From assembly GCA_028712795.1 (NCBI GenBank), contig JAQTPT010000030.1, positions 1 to 47,430 on the forward strand: DNA of 47,430 nucleotides, read 5' to 3'. The position numbers and the translations under genes were made by a program. Numbering within the stretch: position 1 is the stretch's first letter; each line of letters begins with the position of its first letter. The notes beneath the pieces were generated by a model. That model ran no database searches. It saw only the letters and a list, made by a program, of their open reading frames with translations, and was not told the DNA's origin. Positions 40,752 to 47,430 of this stretch are shown in pieces. Source of the stretch: Methylococcales bacterium. GTDB lineage: Bacteria > Pseudomonadota > Gammaproteobacteria > Methylococcales > Methylomonadaceae.

Positions 40752-41354
40752 CAGCAAACCGAATTCCCCGTCATCAAAACATCGCTCGCCGATGATGCCC
40801 CGCAATTTGAATTGCTCATGTTTTTTCTGGCGCTGTGTTGGATTCATGATGGCCGGCACTACAAAAAACTTAGACCCTTTGTGCCACAACATCAATGTGC
40901 GTTGGCCGATTTTTGAAGTCGCTATTGGGCGTACTACATCGAATTGCTCAAATACAAACACGAGCCGGCCCTGGAGAAAAAGGTTGAGCTGTCAACACAG
41001 TTTGACAAGATTTTTAGCACTATCACGGCTTATGAAGATCTGGATGATCGCATCGCCAAGACCTTGGCTAAAAAAACTGAATTGTTACGGGTCTTGGAAC
41101 AGCCGTGTATGCCATAGCATAACAATGCCGCCGAACTGGGCGCAAGGGCACAAGCGTGTGTACGTGATGTGAGTTTTCAGACTCGAAGTGATGCGGGAAC
41201 GCTTATAAAAGATTTGTTCATGACGATCAACCAGACTGCCAAAAAATTAGGCGCGAGTTTTTATGATTACGTTTACGACAGGGTCAAGGGGCAATTCCAG
41301 CTTGCGTCTTTGGCAGATTTGATTATCCAAAAAACACAGCCGATATCGACCTGA
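40752..41354 (+). pseudogene. IS66-like transposase C-terminal pseudogene
   Basis: One reading frame encodes the C-terminal half of an IS66-type DDE transposase, recognisable from LADDAPQFELL, CWIHDGRHYKKLRPFVPQHQ, EDLDDRIAKTLAKKTELLRV and HNNAAELGARAQACVRDVSF, then AKKLGASFYDYVYDRVKG. Two in-frame stops (TGA 40914-40916 and TAG 41115-41117) and the missing N-terminal half show that it is dead. The final TGA at 41352-41354 is the natural end. No terminal repeats were identified. 40550-40751 holds no gene. Confidence 0.8.
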
Positions 41355-41419
41355 CTTTAACCGTTCCCTAGAACTTAAAGTAGATACAAGTATTTCGTTA
41401 TCCTGTCATATTAAATCAA

Positions 41420-42106
41420 TTACTTATGAAAATGCTCAGCCGGACATTGACCCTGTCTTAGGCTGATAATCGGCCATTCAGCGGCTCTGGCAAATTTACT
41501 CAGTTTGTCATCGGGGTCCACGGCAACAGGATTATCCACCAATTTAAGCAACGGGAGATCGTTATGCGAATCGCTATAAAACCAGCTGCCCTGTATAGTT
41601 TCAGTTGAGCTTTTTAGCCATTCCTCCAATAACTTTACTTTACCTTCCTGAAAACAGGGGATTCCCTTAAAACCACCAGTATATTTACCGTTTGCAAATT
41701 CCGGCGTTGTTGCAAGTAAGTTTTTAATGCCATACAGTTCAACGATAGGCTCGGTAACAAAGCGGTTAGTTGCGGTAATAACCAGTAACGTATCGCCTCG
41801 GTCTCTGTGTTTTGCAATTAATTGCCGTGCGGGTTTTAACAAAATCGGTGTGATGATCTCTTGTATAAATTGCGCCCGCCATTGAAACAGTTGTTCAGGC
41901 TTGTTATCCGCCAGGGGACGCAGGGAAAAGCTCAGAAACTCAACAATATCCAGGGTACCTTGTTTGTAATCATCATAGAACTTGGCGTTGGCGTTTTCAT
42001 AGTGATCTTTATCGACTACACCTTGGTCAACAAGAAATTGTCCCCATAAGTAATCGCTGTCATCGGCTATCAGGGTATTATCCAAATCAAAAATCGCTAA
42101 ACTCAC
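41420..42106 (-). CDS. HAD-IB family phosphatase
   Basis: The 228-residue product is a haloacid-dehalogenase-type hydrolase of subfamily IB, related to SerB. Motif I is AIFDLDNTLIADDSDYLWG with nucleophile Asp7 and Asp9, motif II is LLVITATNRFVTEP, and motif IV is FYSDSHNDLPLLKLVDNPVA with VDPDDKL. The cap lies between residues ~20 and ~95. Substrate cannot be told; phosphoserine-like or histidinol-phosphate-like compounds are typical. It is divergent from rppH, a pairing common in gammaproteobacteria. Confidence 0.9.
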   Translation of the reverse strand: MSLAIFDLDNTLIADDSDYLWGQFLVDQGVVDKDHYENANAKFYDDYKQGTLDIVEFLSFSLRPLADNKPEQLFQWRAQFIQEIITPILLKPARQLIAKHRDRGDTLLVITATNRFVTEPIVELYGIKNLLATTPEFANGKYTGGFKGIPCFQEGKVKLLEEWLKSSTETIQGSWFYSDSHNDLPLLKLVDNPVAVDPDDKLSKFARAAEWPIISLRQGQCPAEHFHK

Positions 42107-42265
42107 GTTAAACCTGTCTGAAGTAATTAAATGGACTATGCGCTATGGCATCTGGTGATTTTTTATGGAACAATGGCATCATTATAAACACCTCGGCCCA
42201 TTCTTGTAATTCTACCAGTAAGCAAAATTTAAGATATAGGGCGGGCAAAAGACACAGGTTTTAAC

Positions 42266-42784
42266 ATGATAGACTCTAAGGGATACCGGCCCAATGTCGG
42301 GATCATCCTTTGCAATGACGAGGGTCGCGTGTTTTGGGCAAAACGGATGGGCGTGAACGCATGGCAGTTCCCCCAAGGCGGAATAAATGACGACGAAGAC
42401 CCAGAAACAGCGATGTACCGAGAATTGTGGGAGGAAACAGGACTGCAACAGCAGCATGTACAGGTGCTTGGGCGAACCCGTTATTGGTTAAGATATCAGT
42501 TACCGGAGCGTTATATCCGCAAGAGCTCCATGCCTTTGTGTATTGGGCAAAAGCAAATTTGGTATATGTTGCGCTTGGTTACGCAGGATTCAGCTGTTCG
42601 GTTTGACCATTGTGCGAAACCCGAATTTGATAGCTGGCGGTGGGTTGATTATTGGGAACCTCTCAATGATGTCGTGTATTTCAAGCGCAAGGTTTATCAG
42701 AAAGCGATGCGTGAGTTAGGTGCTATTCTGGCCATAGAATCTGTGCCGGTTAATGCGGCGGGTTTCCTGGCAAATAAAAAGTAA
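42266..42784 (+). CDS. rppH: RNA pyrophosphohydrolase
   Basis: RppH removes pyrophosphate from 5'-triphosphorylated mRNA and triggers its decay. The 172-residue product shows the Nudix box [20 protein letters not shown] followed by TGL, with the metal-binding REx2EE, and the family segments [27 protein letters not shown] and [31 protein letters not shown] completes the match to gammaproteobacterial RppH. Promoter DNA is shared with the divergent HAD gene in 42107-42265. Confidence 0.95.
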   Translation: MIDSKGYRPNVGIILCNDEGRVFWAKRMGVNAWQFPQGGINDDEDPETAMYRELWEETGLQQQHVQVLGRTRYWLRYQLPERYIRKSSMPLCIGQKQIWYMLRLVTQDSAVRFDHCAKPEFDSWRWVDYWEPLNDVVYFKRKVYQKAMRELGAILAIESVPVNAAGFLANKK

Positions 42785-43017
42785 TTGTTCCCATAAAATG
42801 GACCATCAAATCAATTACTTTAGTAAATTTAACATATAGTTTTTCAGATAAATAATTTCCATGCTGTTTAGCGAAACATATCAGCAGGCTATAATAAAAT
42901 CCTCACGCATTTTAGATCGGTTAATGCACAACGCCCACCGAATGATTTTGATAGGAGAATCGATGCGAAAAAAAATGAATTCCTTGACCCAAGTTGAACA
43001 CTTAGAGTAAAACTCAC

Positions 43018-44199
43018 TTCCACCGATGCATTAGGTTTTAGGTGTTCAAGTTCGTCCAGAATCAGTGTTCAAATTAATCAGGATACGCAACGGGGTGTGA
43101 TGATTGGCGGCAAAGAGACTACTGTGTATTCATGGTGTTTGTACTGTCCTATTCCCGGCTGATGCATGTGTCGGCATCGGCTCAGCCTATTGATACGCAA
43201 ACTCTGATTTATCAGCATGATGCCGTTTTTCGTTATTTTGGCGGCAGTCCGCAAGAATGCGTTTACGACCAAACCAAACTAGTCGTCATTCATGAAATCT
43301 TCCGCGAGCTGGAACTAACCAACGCTTCCATCAATACGCCACAGCCGCCGGTTTCCATATCCGAGCCTGTGAGGGCTATGATCCTGATAGCAAAGGTTAG
43401 ATCGAGTCTGGAGTGAAATACGTGAAGTAAAATGGGCTTTATAGAGAGATCTTTAACGACTGGAAACCTATTTGACTGATTGGCTGGATACGGTTGCGAA
43501 GAAACGCATGCACGGCACCACGGGGCAGCAGCCGTGGGGCCCACTATGACCATGAAGAGAAAGTTAAAATGCAGTCCTATTTAATGCCCTCCTGCTTGTA
43601 GAATAAGGCGATGGCATACGAAACCCGACAGGTCGATAAAAACAGCCTGATTTCCTGGCAATCGAATAAATACTCGGTGCTCATGGCCTATCAATCGGAA
43701 AAGGTAGGCGTATCAGCGCATACAGGACAATTACTGATTAATGATCTTGCCAACGGCGACCGGATTGCCGAACATATTATCAACCTGGAAAAAGGTCGGA
43801 TCATTAAAAATACCCATCATTATCGGGATATTACGCAACATATAGAAACGTTAGAAAGCGCATTAAAACAGCAGTTGGGAGATAGCACCCCCCCAGCGCT
43901 TATGCTCACTATTAAAGGCCCTCGCCTAAAATCAACAAGGATCGCCAAGCAGGTCATCGCGACACATACCGCTAGGCATGGGCGATATCAGTGCTGATTT
44001 GTTAGAACGAATCCTGAGGTCACCTCGTTTAACGGCGAGCCAATTGCGTGACATTCTTGAGGCTTACCAATTAAATCCAGGGCGCTTGTCTGCTGAAGCG
44101 GCTGCTCAACCAATCCCAGATTCATCCAGTGCGTTGGCTAATTATGCTGTCCTTAATGGCCAATTAACCGGCCAGGGGGAGCGCCATGTCGACCATTGA
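43018..44199 (+). pseudogene. decayed IS21-family transposase istA
   Basis: Fragments of IstA lie in several frames. GGKETTVY near 43107 belongs to the catalytic region, then, after a shift, FVLSYSRLMHVSASAQPIDT and HDAVFRYFGGSPQECVYDQT (43132-43416), then after stops SWQSNKYSVLMAYQSEKVGV (43611-43997) and finally DISADLLERILRSPRLTASQ (43978-44199). The helix-turn-helix N-terminus and the left end of the element are missing. The intact istB gene follows with a 14-base overlap. 42785-43017 holds no recognisable gene. Confidence 0.85.
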
Positions 44200-44926
44200 C
44201 AGCGTCGCCCGGAAATATCGAGGCTTGTACCTGACAGCCATTGCCCAAGAACTGGAGCAGATGCTGGAGCAAGCTGAAACCCAAGCGGCCTCTTATCTAC
44301 ACTTTGCCGAGATGTTGATTGAGCAAGAGCTACAGTTGAGGAATGGCAAGCGAATTGAACAAAACCAACGGCGGTCGTGCTTTCCGGTGTATAAGAGCCT
44401 GGATGAATTTGACTACGTTTTTCAAAACACCATCAGCAAACGAGAGGTTAACAGCCTTTTAGACTTTGGTTTTATCGATAACAGGGAAAACGTGGTGTTC
44501 ATTGGTTCGCCTGGCGTCGGTAAAACGCATCTTGCAATTGGCCTGGGCCTTAAAGCCATAGAGTCTGGTTACAAGGTTTGTTTCAGTACCGCGCTGAGCC
44601 TGATTGAAGCGCTAGAACTGGCGGAATTAAAAGGAGAACTGAAAAAGAAGATTAATCAACTGCTGAAATTTGATCTATTAATCATCGATGAACTCGGCTA
44701 CCTACCTATGAACAAACAGGGCATGCACAACCTGTTTCAGCTGATTAACGCCATGTATGAATACCGGTCCATCATCTTGACGACTAACAAGGAATTTACC
44801 CACTGGGGAGAATTCTTCTTTGACGGTAATGTCGCCGTACCTATCGTGGACAGAATCATCCATCATTCACACATTTTTATGCTGGGAAGGGAAAGCTATC
44901 GACTGAAATCAAAGCTGAATAATTAA
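44186..44926 (+). CDS. istB: IS21-family ATPase IstB
   Basis: The 246-residue AAA+ ATPase helps IstA choose the insertion target. It has Walker A FIGSPGVGKTHLAIGLG, Walker B LLIIDELGYLPMNKQGMHNL and the sensor segment SIILTTNKEFTHWGEFFFDG, then the C-terminal DRIIHHSHIFMLGRESYRLK. It seems intact although its istA partner is broken, so it probably has no current role unless another IS21 copy supplies IstA. Its start lies inside the end of istA, as in active IS21 elements. Confidence 0.93.
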   Translation: MSTIDSVARKYRGLYLTAIAQELEQMLEQAETQAASYLHFAEMLIEQELQLRNGKRIEQNQRRSCFPVYKSLDEFDYVFQNTISKREVNSLLDFGFIDNRENVVFIGSPGVGKTHLAIGLGLKAIESGYKVCFSTALSLIEALELAELKGELKKKINQLLKFDLLIIDELGYLPMNKQGMHNLFQLINAMYEYRSIILTTNKEFTHWGEFFFDGNVAVPIVDRIIHHSHIFMLGRESYRLKSKLNN

Positions 44927-44938
44927 TTTTTCTCTGGA

Positions 44939-44992
44939 AAAGTGGCTCAAAATTAATGGCCAAAAATGGCTCAATTCTGTTGGCCATTGACA
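44939..44992 (+). repeat. IS21 right-end sequence repeats
   Basis: After istB, two related units follow: GTGGCTCAAAATTAATGGCC (about 44942-44961) and ATGGCTCAATTCTGTTGGCC (about 44966-44985), and the stretch ends TTGACA-like at TGACA (44988-44992). Repeated internal units before a TGACA end are typical of IS21 right termini. No matching left end is visible near 42.8-43.1 kb. Confidence 0.65.
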
Positions 44993-45278
44993 CATAGGGA
45001 GCAATCAGGCCATTATCCGATTTGATATGCGCGGCAATTACCTGCGCCGAATGAGAACTTTTCAGATTTTATTATAACTACGCGATGCTCAACTTTTAAG
45101 ATGTAAAAAGGTGGCATAACACTCCTCTTCTGTCGTAAAGTCAATTTGTAGAAAACAAACGATAGCGGGAGGTGTGTCATGCCATTAGAAAACTTTATCA
45201 TTTATGTCTATTATCAAAGGTACTGGCAAAGACCGTGACCACAGTACCTGTAACATTGACGTTGTTGGCGGAGCAGTG

Positions 45279-47339
45279 TCATGGAATGGTAATTGACTGG
45301 GTAAGCTGGTTGTTGGTTTCGTTCAACTCCGCAAAGCGGTTGACATCATCGACCCAAGCTGTAACCGTGTGGGCGCCGGTCGGAATGGCGTAGGCTCCAC
45401 CGTTGGTGTTAATAGTGACGGAGGCACCTGCGGCCAGGGGCCCCATTACGGAGCCCCAGGTTTTAGGGATACCATCCACCGAATACCTTACGCCGACGTA
45501 TACGCCGGCGGGAGTCGCTGCAGTACCCTGGTTCTTCACCCTGCACTGGAAGATGCCGTGTGCATAATAGAGCGCGGTGACAATGACGTCGGGGAGTTTC
45601 GTGGTATTGTTGACCCTTATACCCACCCCGGCACTTGTTGTCTTAAGCCCGACTGCATTTCGCGCAACGGCGGTGAGCGTATGCGCGCCATCGGTGGCGG
45701 TTGTGCTGTTCCAGGTGATACCGTAGGGAGAAGCGGTATCTTCGGCACCGAGATTGTTGCCGTCGAGCTTGAACTGCACGCCCGAGACGCCGACATTATC
45801 AGACGCACTGGCAGTGACCGCAACAGCAGCGCCTGCAACAGTAGCGCCATTGGCGGGGGCGCTGATAGATACCGTCGGATTAGAGCCCGCGCTGATCTTG
45901 ACGAACCTGGCCACGGACGGAACGCCGCTTCCGTTTAGAATAAAGAGCATGTAGTAGCCGGGGGGCGCAACGTTGCCGCTTGGAGGGGCCAGGACACTGA
46001 GGCCTCCTGTGGTCCGCGTAAACTGCAGATTGTTGATGACCTGGCCCTGATTGAAGGCGTGGGTCACCGAGCCAATTTTCAGCAGGGTGACCTTGGTGAC
46101 CGCAGCGGCGTCCGGTGTTCCAACGCTAAAAGACTGCCCGTAGACAATACTAGGCGGCGCCGACGCGATGGCCGGCCGGGCTCCCTTGAACAGATACGGC
46201 GGTGAATATAGCTCGACATCCGGGTGCCCGTTGCCGCCCGTGCTGAAAACCCGGCCGTCCGGCAGAAGCAGCGCTGTAGAATGATACACGCGGGGGATGC
46301 CCGTGCTGCTGGCGAGCGTTGTCCATTTTTCGGTGGCCGGATCCCACAGCTCGGCCGCATCCACGTGGCCGGCGGGGTCATTGAAGCCGGTCGAGGCGGT
46401 GCCGCCGGTAACCAGTACCTTACCATCGGGCAACAGCGTTGCATTGAGCTGGCGCCGGGCATATTGCATGGCGCCGACGGCGCGCCAACGCGGGGTTGCC
46501 TGGTTGAGGTCGATGACCTCAGCCTTATTCACCGGCGGATCGCCGCCGCCCACCACCAGGATTTTGCCGGGGGCGTACATTACCGCCGACCCGTACATCT
46601 GGTTTACGCCGACCCGCGCCGCAACCCAACTCCAGAGGCCGGTCCCCGACGTATTCAAATAGCGGGAATTCACCAACATCCCGGCATAGAAGACCTTGCC
46701 GTTCGGCGCCTGGAACATCCGCGGGAAAAGGTCCAGGGCGATCTGGGCACCGGTCAAATCCCGCCAGGTTCCGGTCTTTACCTGCATCACTTGCGGCAGC
46801 GTGTTGACCCCGACTGTTTTGTCGATTTCGCCGGAAATCGTCAACACGTCGCCGTTGGCCAAAGCGGTGGTGGTCGGGTACCAGCGGCCCGCGTTCATAT
46901 CAGGCAAGCTGGTCCAGGTGTCGGTTACATAGTTATACTTGGCGGCCCGTGACAGACCCACGTCATTCGAGATATGGCCGCCGGCCACGAAGAGAGAGCC
47001 GTCAGCAAGGAACGTGTGCCCTATGCAGAACAGGTTGAAGCCCGGTTTGCTGAGAAGCGCCACGTGGGCAACCAACGAGACGTTGGCGGGGTCCAGATTG
47101 AAGGAGTCCGCGGGATCCCAAGTTCGAGGATCGTTACCGGATACTCCGCTGTCGCCCGGCCAAATCATGACCTTGCCGTTGGGCAGCAGGTTGGTGTGGA
47201 CCGGAAAATAGGGCAGCCGCGCAACTTTCGCCCACTGCCCGGTAGCGTCAGGTAAGGCAAGCGCCGGGGTAGCGAAGCACAACCCGAACAGGGCGGCGGC
47301 GATGATAGCGAAGAGCGGACTTCGGTGCGACATTGACAT
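45279..47339 (-). CDS. secreted copper-radical-oxidase-like protein (galactose oxidase fold) with Ig-like and CARDB domains
   Basis: The 686-residue product has a signal peptide (LFAIIAAALFGLCFATPALA) and a seven-bladed kelch-like propeller. The galactose/glyoxal oxidase copper site can be followed: Cys105 in NLFCIGHTFLADG and Tyr154 in NAGRWYPTTTALANG would form the thioether radical pair, Tyr352 and His353 lie in PRVYHSTALLLPDGRVFSTG, and His427 in SVTHAFNQGQ of the C-terminal E-set domain (residues ~385-485). An Ig-like domain (~488-585) and a CARDB domain (~590-686) follow and probably bind carbohydrate or the surface. The substrate is likely an alcohol or aldehyde. GGAGGGG precedes ATG 47339. 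Base composition looks GC-rich compared with its flanks, and it lies beside IS debris. The 280 bases between it and the IS21 end hold nothing recognised. Confidence 0.88.
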   Translation of the reverse strand: MSMSHRSPLFAIIAAALFGLCFATPALALPDATGQWAKVARLPYFPVHTNLLPNGKVMIWPGDSGVSGNDPRTWDPADSFNLDPANVSLVAHVALLSKPGFNLFCIGHTFLADGSLFVAGGHISNDVGLSRAAKYNYVTDTWTSLPDMNAGRWYPTTTALANGDVLTISGEIDKTVGVNTLPQVMQVKTGTWRDLTGAQIALDLFPRMFQAPNGKVFYAGMLVNSRYLNTSGTGLWSWVAARVGVNQMYGSAVMYAPGKILVVGGGDPPVNKAEVIDLNQATPRWRAVGAMQYARRQLNATLLPDGKVLVTGGTASTGFNDPAGHVDAAELWDPATEKWTTLASSTGIPRVYHSTALLLPDGRVFSTGGNGHPDVELYSPPYLFKGARPAIASAPPSIVYGQSFSVGTPDAAAVTKVTLLKIGSVTHAFNQGQVINNLQFTRTTGGLSVLAPPSGNVAPPGYYMLFILNGSGVPSVARFVKISAGSNPTVSISAPANGATVAGAAVAVTASASDNVGVSGVQFKLDGNNLGAEDTASPYGITWNSTTATDGAHTLTAVARNAVGLKTTSAGVGIRVNNTTKLPDVIVTALYYAHGIFQCRVKNQGTAATPAGVYVGVRYSVDGIPKTWGSVMGPLAAGASVTINTNGGAYAIPTGAHTVTAWVDDVNRFAELNETNNQLTQSITIP

Positions 47340-47430
47340 TAGTGAGCCCCTCCGGACGGGCGCTTTAAACGGAAGATTCGAAGTGGAAGATCATGCGTCT
47401 CATGAGAGCTCGCAGCGGTATGTATAATTT

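Overview
The window looks like a chromosomal segment of a gammaproteobacterium. The evidence is the gene run leuS-lptE-holA with a YbeL-type zinc-ribbon gene divergent from it and lnt nearby, an OxyR with the E. coli cysteine spacing, and an rppH/HAD-hydrolase pair. The general gene style fits a methanotroph-type (Methylococcales) organism, but no methane-oxidation gene is present, so that placement is only an inference.

Layout. 1-440 is the 5' part of glyQ (minus). 701-2860 is a large protein with a zeta-toxin-like kinase domain and a degenerate Fic-like motif. 3206-4797 holds a secreted-type papain-family (C1) peptidase gene and, next to it, a chagasin-family cysteine-peptidase inhibitor. 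5116-12776 is housekeeping: holA, lptE, leuS, ybeL-like, a ParA-family ATPase and lnt. 12777-13475 carries insertion-sequence debris. 13476-26425 is one continuous minus-strand urea block in transcription order: outer-membrane porin, urtA-B-C-D-E (ABC urea uptake), ureJ/hupE, ureD, ureA, ureB, ureC, ureE, ureF, ureG. Divergent from it lies a lipoprotein gene with a 9-bp minisatellite, then a plus-strand cluster of a triuret-hydrolase-like cysteine hydrolase, an NCS2-type permease, biuret hydrolase (biuH) and allophanate hydrolase (atzF). 33198-35439 has a cupin protein, oxyR and a small exported repeat protein. 36221-40489 is a two-component system whose hybrid kinase is fused to an NCS1-type permease domain. 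The rest holds an IS66-like pseudogene, a HAD hydrolase, rppH, an IS21 remnant and a secreted copper-radical-oxidase-like protein.

How the genes work together. The middle 20 kb is a nitrogen-scavenging island. Urea is admitted by the porin, pumped by UrtABCDE and split by nickel urease, which has all its accessory proteins. The plus-strand cluster would degrade triuret to biuret to allophanate to ammonia and CO2, with its own permease. The permease-fused sensor kinase about 3 kb away is a plausible but unproven sensor for such compounds. The flanks (12.8-13.4 kb and 40.7-45.0 kb) carry decayed transposases, so part of the accessory content was probably acquired by transfer.
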